Positions 1 through 6,456 of a DNA stretch of 8,275 bases are shown piece by piece. Location: NCBI GenBank assembly GCA_034440275.1, contig JAWXBS010000165.1:1-8275 (forward strand), written 5' to 3'. Source of the stretch: VFBF01 sp034440275. GTDB taxonomy: Bacteria > Pseudomonadota > Alphaproteobacteria > Caulobacterales > Aquidulcibacteraceae. The position numbers and the translations under genes are program-made. Positions within the stretch are counted from its first letter, which is position 1; the number at the start of each line of letters is the position of its first letter. The notes beneath the pieces are model-generated. The model searched no databases. It saw nothing but the letters and a program-made list of their open reading frames with translations, and had not been told where the DNA came from.

Positions 1-1257
1 GACAACCAGCCTGCGCCGCTCGCGATCCGCTATCACGGCCACCAGTTCCGGAGCTACAACCCCGACATCGGCGACGGGCGCGGCTTCCTCTTCGCGCAAC
101 TTCGCGACGACCGCGACCGCCTGCTCGACCTTGCGACTAAAGGGTCGGGGCAGACGCCGTACTCGCGTTTCGGCGACGGGCGGCTGACGCTCAAGGGCGC
201 CGTGCGCGAAATCCTCGCGGCAGAAATGCTGGAGGCGCAGGGCGTCTATACTTCCAAGGCCTTCGCCGTGTTCGAGACCGGCGAGGCCCTGCAGCGCAAC
301 GACGAACCGTCGCCCACGCGCAGCGCCGTACTCACGCGACTGGGCCACAGCCATGTGCGCATCGGCGCCTTCCAGCGTCAGGCCTACCATGAGCGACCGG
401 ACCTCCTCGCCAAACTCGTCGATCACTGCGCGGAGGTCTATTACCCCGACCTGCTCGAGGTTGAGGGCGAAGATCGCGTCGCGGGACTGCTCGCGCACGT
501 CACGGTCGCAAACGCCACGCTTGCCGCGAGTTGGATGGCGGCGGGCTTCGTCCACGGCGTGCTCAACACCGACAACATGAACGTCACCGGCGAGAGCTTC
601 GATTACGGCCCCTGGCGTTTCCTGCCGACGAGCGATCCGAACTTCACCGCCGCCTATTTCGACGAGCGTGGTCTGTACGCGTTTGGCCGCCAACCGCAGG
701 CGACGGGCTGGAATTGCGCGCAATTCGCCGGCGCCCTCGTCTCGATCTGCCCGCAGGAAAAGCTGGAAGCGTCGCTGCAGGTCTTCGCCGTGGCGTACCA
801 GAGCGCGCTGCGCGACCGCACGCTGGCGCGGCTTGGCCTCGCGCCCGGCGATCTCGAGAACGATCTCGTCTTTCTCGCCGAGCTCTTCCGCTGGATGACG
901 GACTCGCAGGTCTCTTGGCCGCAGTTCTTCCACGACTGGTTCTGCGCCGACGCCGCTCGCGCCGATGCAAGCCCCGAATGCTCACACTACGGAAGCGCCG
1001 ACTTCAGAGCCACGCGCGCCGGTCTGCTCGACCGCGCTCCGGTTCGCCCCCAACGTCTCGCCCACCCCGTACTGCAGGCGCCGACACCGCCGATGCTGCT
1101 CATCGAGGACGTGGAGGCGCTGTGGGCGCCTATTGCGGAGGCCGATGACTGGTCGGAGTTCAAGGCGAGGACCGCGCAGATTGCGGCCCTTCGGGACGCG
1201 CTCGATTTGCCGCAGACTTCGGCGCGCGATCTTCCAGCGACACCTCGCCAATACTAG
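1..1257 (+). CDS. selO: SelO-family protein adenylyltransferase (YdiU/UPF0061), 5'-truncated by window edge
   Basis: The reading frame is open from base 1 to the TAG at 1255-1257 (418 visible residues), so the N-terminus, probably 50-80 residues, lies outside the window. SelO is a pseudokinase-fold enzyme that moves AMP from ATP onto Ser/Thr/Tyr of proteins and is linked to redox stress in other organisms. Family motifs appear in order, numbered from the first visible residue: YHGHQF (11-16), DIGDGR (22-27), KGSGQTPYSRFGDGR (47-61, with the nucleotide-binding-region Lys47), a VREILAAEML helix, AVLTRLGHSHVRIGAFQ, and HGVLNTDNM...DYGP (185-204). Asp191 and Asp201 match the catalytic base and metal-binding Asp of characterised SelO. 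The C-terminal third lacks the usual NPKxxLRNYLAQ stretch and the terminal Cys-Ser-Ser; it instead has a PMLLIEDVEALWAPIAE segment and ends PRQY, so this looks like a shorter divergent subtype. The next gene starts 59 bases downstream on the same strand. Family assignment is firm; substrates are unknown. Confidence 0.95.
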   Translation, partial: DNQPAPLAIRYHGHQFRSYNPDIGDGRGFLFAQLRDDRDRLLDLATKGSGQTPYSRFGDGRLTLKGAVREILAAEMLEAQGVYTSKAFAVFETGEALQRNDEPSPTRSAVLTRLGHSHVRIGAFQRQAYHERPDLLAKLVDHCAEVYYPDLLEVEGEDRVAGLLAHVTVANATLAASWMAAGFVHGVLNTDNMNVTGESFDYGPWRFLPTSDPNFTAAYFDERGLYAFGRQPQATGWNCAQFAGALVSICPQEKLEASLQVFAVAYQSALRDRTLARLGLAPGDLENDLVFLAELFRWMTDSQVSWPQFFHDWFCADAARADASPECSHYGSADFRATRAGLLDRAPVRPQRLAHPVLQAPTPPMLLIEDVEALWAPIAEADDWSEFKARTAQIAALRDALDLPQTSARDLPATPRQY

Positions 1258-1275
1258 GCGTCACGAGATTGTCAT
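1258..1275 (+). promoter_or_regulatory. candidate PhoB (Pho) box upstream of phoX
   Basis: GCGTCACGAGATTGTCAT reads as two direct half-sites, GCGTCAC and TTGTCAT, whose GTCA cores begin at 1260 and 1271, exactly 11 bases apart. This fits the CTGTCAT-N4-CTGTCAT layout known for PhoB sites. A CTTATG at 1284-1289 could be the matching -10, about 8 bases after the box. The site begins just after the selO stop and lies about 40 bases before the chosen phoX start. The match is imperfect (first half-site about 5/7, second 6/7), so this is inference supported by the downstream gene's function. Confidence 0.4.
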
Positions 1276-1306
1276 GCGCCGCTCTTATGCGCTCGGCGAT
1301 CACGAT

Positions 1307-1310
1307 GGAG
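1307..1310 (+). promoter_or_regulatory. Shine-Dalgarno GGAG selecting the phoX start at 1317
   Basis: GGAG ends 6 bases before the ATG at 1317. The other in-frame starts, TTG 1269, ATG 1287 and ATG 1305, have no comparable purine run at the right distance, and TTG 1269 falls inside the candidate Pho box. Confidence 0.6.
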
Positions 1311-1316
1311 ACGACG

Positions 1317-3398
1317 ATGGCGGACGATGGCGTGGACCTGAACGATACCCCGACCCCGCACCTGCGCGATCTCATCGACGCGCGCCTGACGCGCCGGGCG
1401 GTCCTTGGCGCAGCGACTGCCGCGCCGCTTCTATCTCTGTCTGACACGGCCGCTCAGGCCGCACTGCCCACAGGCGCCGCGCCGTCATTCACCTCCGTCG
1501 CCGCGACCGTCGCCGACACGGTGAGCGTGCCGGACGGCTACGAAGTCCGCACGCTCGTGGCGTGGGGCGATGCGTTGTTCGAGGGTATGGCCCCGTTCGA
1601 TCCCGACAAACTCACCCGCGCCGAACAGGAGAAGCGCTTCGGCCAGAACAATGACATGCTCGCGATTTTTCCGGCTCAGTATGCGTTTCCGTGGCCGCGC
1701 GATCAGAAGCGGCACCTACTGTGCTCCAACCATGAATATGTCGAGCCAGCGCTGATGTTTCCGGGCGTGGCCGCGCCGAATGCCTTCAACGCGGAACAGG
1801 GCGCAGCGATGTACGCAGCCATGGGCATCGGCGTCGTGCAGGTGGAAAAGAGCGACGATGGCGCGTGGCGCATCGTGCGCGATGCCGCGCCGGGCGGGTT
1901 GAACCGGCGCATCACACCCTTCACGCCTGTACGCATCGAGGGCCCCGCAGCCAACCATCCGTGGGTGGTCGCCGCGACGGCGCACATGAATGCTGCGGAA
2001 CCGGGAACGCCGGCCGGCGCGGTTGCGTGCGGAACGTTCGCCAACTGCGCGGGCGGCGTGACGCCATGGGGCACGTATCTCTCGGCGGAAGAGAACATCA
2101 ACTACTACTTCCCGAACTCGAACCCGCAGTCGGACGCGCTGAGGGCGGCGTCCGCGGACGCGGCCTATGAGCGCGACGCGAAGAGCTTCAGCTATCCGGC
2201 GAACGCGTGGCGCGTCGTGCCTGCGGCGCCGGCACAGTTCAACCTCGCCACAAATCCAACAGCCCCCGCGCTCTACGCTTGGACAGTCGAACTTGATCCA
2301 TATGATCCCGCCTGGATACCGCGCAAGCGCACCGCGCTCGGGCGTCGCAAGGCGGAGTGCGCGACAACCGCATTGACGAAGGACGGTCGCGTTGCGGTGT
2401 ACTCCGGTGACGATGAGGCCAACGAATTCGTTTACAAGTTCGTCTCGCGGGGTCGGTTCAACGCGGCGAACCGAACCGCAAACCGCGAGCTGCTTAACGA
2501 AGGCGTTCTGCACGTGGCGCGCCTTGAGGAAGACGGCACGGGCGTCTGGATTCCGGTGACGCTCGCTGCCGCCAACCGCGCCGCGCGCGGGCGGGGCTAC
2601 GCGCCGCTCTTCCGAGACGAGGGCGACCTCATGATGCGCGCGCGCGACGCGGCGCGGCTTCTCGGCGCAACGCCCATGGATCGGCCCGAAGACGTCGAAG
2701 CGGTGCTCGACAACAACTGGCGCGGGCTTGGTCCGGTGCTCGTCGTCTGCACGAAGAACGCCACGCAGGCCCCCGCCAATCCGGGCAATCCGCGCCGCAC
2801 CGATCCCGAGCGTCCCAATGCGAACCTTGGCAATCCCACTGGGCACATCCTGCGCATCGACGAGGCGAACAACGACTGCGGCGCGCGCTCGTTCAAGTGG
2901 GATGTCTTCCTCCTCGGCGGCGATCCGGGATCGGAGACGGGCGTCGTTGAGGGGCAGGACGGCGAACGGCTGCTCGTTTCCACCAAGCTGGGCGACCGCC
3001 AGACCGCCAGCGGCGATCGCTTCGCCTGCCCCGACAACATCTGCATCGACACATCGCTGAATGTCTGGATTTCCACCGACGGCAACCCCGACGTGTTTGC
3101 CGACAGCAATGACTGCGTGATGGTCACGCCGCTCGCAGCGGCGGGTCCAAGGCCGCTCAAGCGCTTTCTTGTGGGTCCAGTGGGCTCGGAAATCTGCGGG
3201 CCGATGATGGCGCCCGACGAAAAGGCGTTCTTCTGCGCGATCCAGCACCCCGGCGGCGCCGACTCGTCCGGCGTCGGCGTACGGGAGCTGCGCTGGCGGC
3301 GCGGCGGCAAGCCGCCCTCCACCTTCCCCGATGGCGGTTGGCCGCGTTCGGCGGTGGTGTATGTGACGAAGAAGGACGGCGGAAAGATCGGCAGCTAG
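1317..3398 (+). CDS. phoX: PhoX-family (DUF839) alkaline phosphatase, Tat-exported
   Basis: The product has 693 residues from ATG 1317; the open frame extends to TTG 1269, but GGAG at 1307-1310 favours 1317. PhoX enzymes are periplasmic or secreted phosphomonoesterases with an iron-calcium cofactor that release phosphate from organic esters. The N-terminus carries a twin-arginine signal, LTRRAVLG (Arg26-Arg27), then an Ala/Leu-rich stretch and an AQA site at 46-48, so export folded through Tat is expected. Family blocks seen: NCAGGVTPWGTYLSAEEN (243-260), YSGDDEANEFVYKFVSR (from 362), LLNEGVLHVARLEEDGTG, DRPEDVE (455-461), CPDN (571-574) and VWISTDG (583-589). The acidic residues in these blocks and Cys244 are plausible metal ligands, but I have not mapped them onto a structure. 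Length fits the family. The TAG stop overlaps the converging gene's stop in a CTAG. A possible Pho box upstream suggests phosphate-starvation induction. Confidence 0.9.
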   Translation: MADDGVDLNDTPTPHLRDLIDARLTRRAVLGAATAAPLLSLSDTAAQAALPTGAAPSFTSVAATVADTVSVPDGYEVRTLVAWGDALFEGMAPFDPDKLTRAEQEKRFGQNNDMLAIFPAQYAFPWPRDQKRHLLCSNHEYVEPALMFPGVAAPNAFNAEQGAAMYAAMGIGVVQVEKSDDGAWRIVRDAAPGGLNRRITPFTPVRIEGPAANHPWVVAATAHMNAAEPGTPAGAVACGTFANCAGGVTPWGTYLSAEENINYYFPNSNPQSDALRAASADAAYERDAKSFSYPANAWRVVPAAPAQFNLATNPTAPALYAWTVELDPYDPAWIPRKRTALGRRKAECATTALTKDGRVAVYSGDDEANEFVYKFVSRGRFNAANRTANRELLNEGVLHVARLEEDGTGVWIPVTLAAANRAARGRGYAPLFRDEGDLMMRARDAARLLGATPMDRPEDVEAVLDNNWRGLGPVLVVCTKNATQAPANPGNPRRTDPERPNANLGNPTGHILRIDEANNDCGARSFKWDVFLLGGDPGSETGVVEGQDGERLLVSTKLGDRQTASGDRFACPDNICIDTSLNVWISTDGNPDVFADSNDCVMVTPLAAAGPRPLKRFLVGPVGSEICGPMMAPDEKAFFCAIQHPGGADSSGVGVRELRWRRGGKPPSTFPDGGWPRSAVVYVTKKDGGKIGS

Positions 3399-5230
3399 CG
3401 CCGCACGAAGCCCTTCGGATTGAGCGCGCGCGCGACCTTCGCCGCGGCGCGCACCTGATCGGTATCGCGCGCCTTGAGTTCGTCGGTCAGCGCGTCCCAC
3501 GGCGCGATGTTGTCGTGCAGCATCAGCCGGTTGTCCCGCTTGCCGGGCCGCCAGCCGGACAACAGCCGCTCCGCCACCCACCGGTCGTGCTCGACGACGG
3601 AGAGCTTCTCCAGCATGTCCGGCGCGATCATGGGATGCACCTCGCCGCCGCGTTCGTCGGTGGGTTTCCAGCCGGCGTCCCAGAGCTTCACGAGCGCGGA
3701 GTCCGCCACGGCGCGATTGGCGTTGCGATAGGTCTCCGGCACTTCGTCCCAGGTCTTCTTCACCGCTTCGAGTTCGCGCATGTCGACGTCGCGGTGCATC
3801 ATTTCCTTCTCATAGAGCCGGTGCGCAACCGCCGCGCCGCGATCGAGCACGCCTTCGATGATGAGTTCGCGCGTCGCCACCGCTTCTACCGCGCCGAATG
3901 CCTGCAGGTAGGCGTCGAGCACGTCCGGGGTGCGATCGCCCGAGGCAAACTGGCGCGAAAATTCCGACTGCGTCGTCTCCTTCATGAAGATCGGCGCCGC
4001 CCACACGCCGCGCATATTGGCCGTGCGCATGATGCCGAGCGCCAGCTGGATGTTCTGGCCGTCACTTCCGGTGGAAACGACGACTGCACTGGCAGGCCCC
4101 CGCGTCTGCTCGATTTCGTAGAGGAAGCCGCCGTCGAGACTGCGGCGCGTCCAGTCGAACGGCACGAACTGGATATCGGCGCGCCAGACATCATAGGCGT
4201 CGGCCTGCGGGTAGCGTGCCAGGAAATGCAGACGCGCGTCTTCGGCGTCGGGCGCGATCACCGTCACGCGCGGCGCGCCGAAGCGGGCCGACCACAGGCT
4301 CATCAGCGTACGCAACACCACGGCCTCGGCGGTCGCATCGAAGCCGAACACGACGATGTGCAGCTTCTCGCGGTTCTGCAGCGCCGCAAGATCGAGGATC
4401 TCCGGGGAATGGCGGGCGATGAGCGCGCGCGCCGCCACTTCGTCGAGAGAGAACGGGCGCGGATCGATGACGCCCTTCGACCTCTTCTTGTGCGTGGGCA
4501 CCTCGCGCTCGGCGAGCATGCGCATTTCGCGCGCCTCCATCAGGAGCAGCGGCGCACCTATCGCGACGTGCGCGGCGAGGCGCCGGCGCCCCTTCTTCTG
4601 CAATGCGCGGAGCGCCGCTTCGATGCGCAAATTTTCCGTGTCGTCGTCGCTGAGCGCCACCACATGGGCGGCATGACCGGCGCGGGCGGACTTCAGCGCG
4701 TCGGCATGCGTGGGATCGCCCTCGATAAGGATCACGCCCGACTGGCGCAACGACCAGGCCGTCTCCGGCTCCAGACCCCGCGCGATCATGACGACGGCGT
4801 CTTCCTTGCCGGACTTTTCGCGGCACGAGCGCGCCAGCGCGAGCGCCGCAGGATTTTCACCCGCGATCACGACGTGATGAGACGCGCCCATCATCCACAG
4901 GCGCGCAAACGATCGTCCCACGGCGCCGGAAAAGCCAAACAGAAGCCCGACCGCCGTCAACAGCAAGCCAGAGAAACGCGCGATCTCGAGTTTCCAGTTT
5001 CCGTCGCCGCCGGCGCCTTCGTATCCGCCCGTCATCGCGAGCGCGCCGAGCGTGCTGTAGAGCGCATCCGAAGGGGCGCGTTTCTCGAGCCAGCCCAGAA
5101 GTCCGAATCCGACCCACAGCAATGCAAGCAGCAGGATGATCGCCCACTTCACGCGCGGCTTGCGCTGGTGCGCGACTTTGGTGAACCCCGCAGCGCGCAT
5201 GGCCCAGAAGTCGCCGTAACGCGACGCCAT
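3395..5230 (-). CDS. two-helix channel-like membrane protein with tandem RCK/TrkA-N-like domains and a C-terminal RyR domain
   Basis: The product has 611 residues. ATG at 5230 is preceded by GGGAGA (5242-5237) with 6 bases between. Layout: hydrophobic helix about 29-48; a short segment at 54-72 (SDALYSTLGALAMTGGYEG) placed like a K+-channel pore loop but with MTGGYEG instead of TVGYGD; a second helix about 86-104; a first Rossmann-like region from about 118 (HHVVIAGENPAA, then ILIEGDPTHADAL and VVALSDDDTENL); a second from about 289 (KLHIVVFGFDATAEAV, later ASAVVVSTGSDGQNIQLAL); and at about 543-595 a RyR-type domain (EHDRWVAERLLSGW, D566, H572, PWDAL, D589). TrkA-N/RCK domains bind nucleotides or ions and gate K+ transport; bacterial RyR domains have no settled role. 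A ligand-gated cation channel or a membrane-bound sensor is the inference. It is the first gene downstream of the tRNA on the same strand and converges on phoX. The exact gene name is not recognised. Confidence 0.85.
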   Translation of the reverse strand: MASRYGDFWAMRAAGFTKVAHQRKPRVKWAIILLLALLWVGFGLLGWLEKRAPSDALYSTLGALAMTGGYEGAGGDGNWKLEIARFSGLLLTAVGLLFGFSGAVGRSFARLWMMGASHHVVIAGENPAALALARSCREKSGKEDAVVMIARGLEPETAWSLRQSGVILIEGDPTHADALKSARAGHAAHVVALSDDDTENLRIEAALRALQKKGRRRLAAHVAIGAPLLLMEAREMRMLAEREVPTHKKRSKGVIDPRPFSLDEVAARALIARHSPEILDLAALQNREKLHIVVFGFDATAEAVVLRTLMSLWSARFGAPRVTVIAPDAEDARLHFLARYPQADAYDVWRADIQFVPFDWTRRSLDGGFLYEIEQTRGPASAVVVSTGSDGQNIQLALGIMRTANMRGVWAAPIFMKETTQSEFSRQFASGDRTPDVLDAYLQAFGAVEAVATRELIIEGVLDRGAAVAHRLYEKEMMHRDVDMRELEAVKKTWDEVPETYRNANRAVADSALVKLWDAGWKPTDERGGEVHPMIAPDMLEKLSVVEHDRWVAERLLSGWRPGKRDNRLMLHDNIAPWDALTDELKARDTDQVRAAAKVARALNPKGFVRR

Positions 5231-5236
5231 GTCGGA

Positions 5237-5242
5237 TCTCCC
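5237..5242 (-). promoter_or_regulatory. Shine-Dalgarno GGGAGA for the 611-aa RCK/RyR protein
   Basis: On the minus strand GGGAGA stands 6 bases before the ATG at 5230, which supports that start. No convincing -35/-10 pair was found in the 130 bases between this gene and the tRNA, so it may share the tRNA's promoter or have one I cannot recognise. Confidence 0.65.
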
Positions 5243-5360
5243 GCAACAAACCCGGCTCCCCTCGGGCTTTTGGGAACCTCGCGCGCTTGACTGAGGCTGG
5301 CAAGCCCTGCTCCTTAGTGCGCGAGCTGGGTGGGTCTGGCTCCCGATGAAGCGAGAGCGG

Positions 5361-5437
5361 TGGCGACGCCGGAGGGATTCGAACCCCCGACCCTCTCCTT
5401 AGGACGGAGCAGCTCTATCCAGCTGAGCTACGGCGCC
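5361..5437 (-). tRNA. tRNA-Arg, anticodon CCU, CCA encoded
   Basis: The minus strand folds as a 77-base cloverleaf. The 7-bp acceptor stem is GGCGCCG with CGGCGTC (one G-T pair), the D arm is GCTC...GAGC with GG in the loop, the anticodon loop is GTCCTAA, and the T arm is GGGGG-TTCGAAT-CCCTC. The discriminator is G and CCA is genomically encoded at 5363-5361. Anticodon CCT (complement of 5403-5401) reads the AGG arginine codon. Two small oddities are a G27-A43 mismatch at the top of the anticodon stem and G at position 32, where a pyrimidine is usual. A CATAAG on the minus strand about 10 bases before the 5' end could be a -10 element, but no clear -35 accompanies it. Confidence 0.95.
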
Positions 5438-5493
5438 GAGGGCGGTCTTATGGCCCGTTCCGGCGGCGTCGTCGACTGGACAGCGGATCGGGT

Positions 5494-5500
5494 GGGGAGA
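5494..5500 (+). promoter_or_regulatory. Shine-Dalgarno GGGGAGA selecting the start at 5507
   Basis: GGGGAGA ends 6 bases before ATG 5507. The open frame continues upstream through ATG 5449 and antisense to the tRNA, but only 5507 combines a strong ribosome binding site with an N-terminal lipoprotein signal, so longer versions are rejected. Confidence 0.75.
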
Positions 5501-5506
5501 CGTCGC

Positions 5507-6442
5507 ATGCGTGCGTGGACGGGCGTAGTGATCGCGGTGGCGCTGGCTGCCTGCGGACCGAAAATCGAAGATCTCGAAAAGGGCGAGAAAGGTACCGCTG
5601 CGGAAGTCCGCGATGGCGACACGTTTGTCATGGACTCAGGGCTCGTGGTGCATCTCGCGGGCGTCGAGGCGCCAGGCTTCGAGCAGCCGCTCGCGAAGGA
5701 TGCGCGCGGCGCGCTGGAGCGGCTCGTGGCGCATCGCAAGGTGCAACTGGCCTATGGCGGCGAAAAGCGGGCACGGGAAGCCGCGCTCGCTCAGGTCTAC
5801 GTGCAGACCGAGGGCGGTCGCTGGGTGTGGGCGCAGCAGGCGCTGCTGCTTGAGGGTCATGCCCGCGTCCATACGCGCCGGGACAACGTCGCCCGTCTCG
5901 CCGAACTCACTGCGGCTGAAGACGCTGCCCGCACGGCCAAGCGCGGTGTCTGGGCTGACCCGTTCTACGCGTTGCGTTCACCCGCCGACCTCGCGCGCAG
6001 CCTCGATGAGGTGAAGGCCGATCCGGCGTGTGCAGCGGAGCTGGCGCAGATCGCGGAGCGCCGCGAGGCGCGCAAGAAGGCCGAAGACGCGCCCGTAACA
6101 GGGCGACCCACAACACCTCCGCCCGAAGCCGCGAAATCAGAAGATGCGGTCGCGACGGACGAACCACGCCGTCCCCGCCGTCGCCGCGACCTCACGATCG
6201 TGGAGGGCCAGATCACCAGCGTCGCCGACCGGGAGCGCGCTGTCTTCCTCAACTTCGGCGACGACATCGCGCGCGACTTCGGCGTCATGATCGGCAAGGA
6301 CAATCTCGCCAACTTCCCTGGCGGCGTGGAAGCACTGACCGCGCTGCAGGGGAAGACAGTGCGCGTGCGCGGAACGGTGCCACGCTGCGCGAAACCTCTC
6401 ATGCGGATCGATCACGCCGCGCAGCTGCTCGTCGTGAAGTAG
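5507..6442 (+). CDS. lipoprotein with degenerate staphylococcal-nuclease (thermonuclease) fold and C-terminal OB-fold-like domain
   Basis: The product has 311 residues. The N-terminus MRAWTGVVIAVALAAC is a short lipoprotein signal with lipobox LAAC, so Cys16 should be lipidated and the protein held in the envelope. Residues about 29-150 follow the SNase fold: VRDGDTFVM (34-42), VVHLAGVEAPG (47-57), LAQVYV (94-99) and a terminal RGVW. Aligned by eye to staphylococcal nuclease, catalytic Arg35 is His49, Glu43 is Gly57, Ca-ligand Asp40 is Glu54, and the Arg87 position appears to be Ala. Nuclease activity is therefore doubtful. A Pro/Arg/Glu-rich linker (about 180-228, ending RRPRRRRDL) leads to about 229-311, beginning VEGQITSVADRERAVFLNFG and containing GKTVRVRGTV. 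This resembles the OB-fold-like tail that follows SNase domains in other alphaproteobacterial proteins, from memory. Stop TAG 6440-6442 lies in a hairpin shared with the converging gene. The role is unknown; binding nucleic acid or another ligand in the envelope is a guess. Confidence 0.85.
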   Translation: MRAWTGVVIAVALAACGPKIEDLEKGEKGTAAEVRDGDTFVMDSGLVVHLAGVEAPGFEQPLAKDARGALERLVAHRKVQLAYGGEKRAREAALAQVYVQTEGGRWVWAQQALLLEGHARVHTRRDNVARLAELTAAEDAARTAKRGVWADPFYALRSPADLARSLDEVKADPACAAELAQIAERREARKKAEDAPVTGRPTTPPPEAAKSEDAVATDEPRRPRRRRDLTIVEGQITSVADRERAVFLNFGDDIARDFGVMIGKDNLANFPGGVEALTALQGKTVRVRGTVPRCAKPLMRIDHAAQLLVVK

Positions 6443-6456
6443 CGTGCCAGCGCTAC
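6439..6456. repeat. inverted repeat spanning the two converging stop codons
   Basis: GTAGCG (6439-6444) and CGCTAC (6451-6456) are perfect complements around TGCCAG, giving a 6-bp stem, or 7 with a T-G pair. The left arm holds the TAG of the lipoprotein gene and the right arm, read on the minus strand, holds the TAG of the 243-aa membrane protein gene. No T-run follows on either side, so a classical intrinsic terminator is not supported; a weak bidirectional transcript end is possible. Confidence 0.45.

Noticed and set aside
1269..1316. TTG, ATG 1287 or ATG 1305 as the phoX start
   Set aside because: No ribosome binding site at suitable spacing; the extra residues are not needed for the Tat signal, and 1317 has GGAG 6 bases upstream.
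1716..3581. Long minus-strand open frame (621 codons) antisense to phoX
   Set aside because: Arg/Ala/Val-rich translation without recognisable domains, while the opposite strand encodes a clear PhoX. It is a typical GC-rich shadow frame.
5250..5273. CCCG...CGGG hairpin followed by CTTTT, resembling an intrinsic terminator
   Set aside because: The stem is only 4 bp, no plus-strand transcript is expected to end there, and on the minus strand it would fall just ahead of a gene start.
3338..5290. Long plus-strand open frame (650 codons) antisense to the RCK/RyR gene
   Set aside because: His/Arg-rich translation with no domain; the minus-strand frame has membrane helices, Rossmann motifs and a good ribosome binding site.
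5287..5315. Plus-strand TTGACT resembling a -35 element
   Set aside because: No acceptable -10 at 16-18 bases, and it would drive transcription antisense through the tRNA.
5330..5506. Upstream extension of the SNase-like gene across the tRNA region (GTG 5330 or ATG 5449)
   Set aside because: The first part is antisense to a tRNA, and the lipoprotein signal and GGGGAGA site place the start at 5507.
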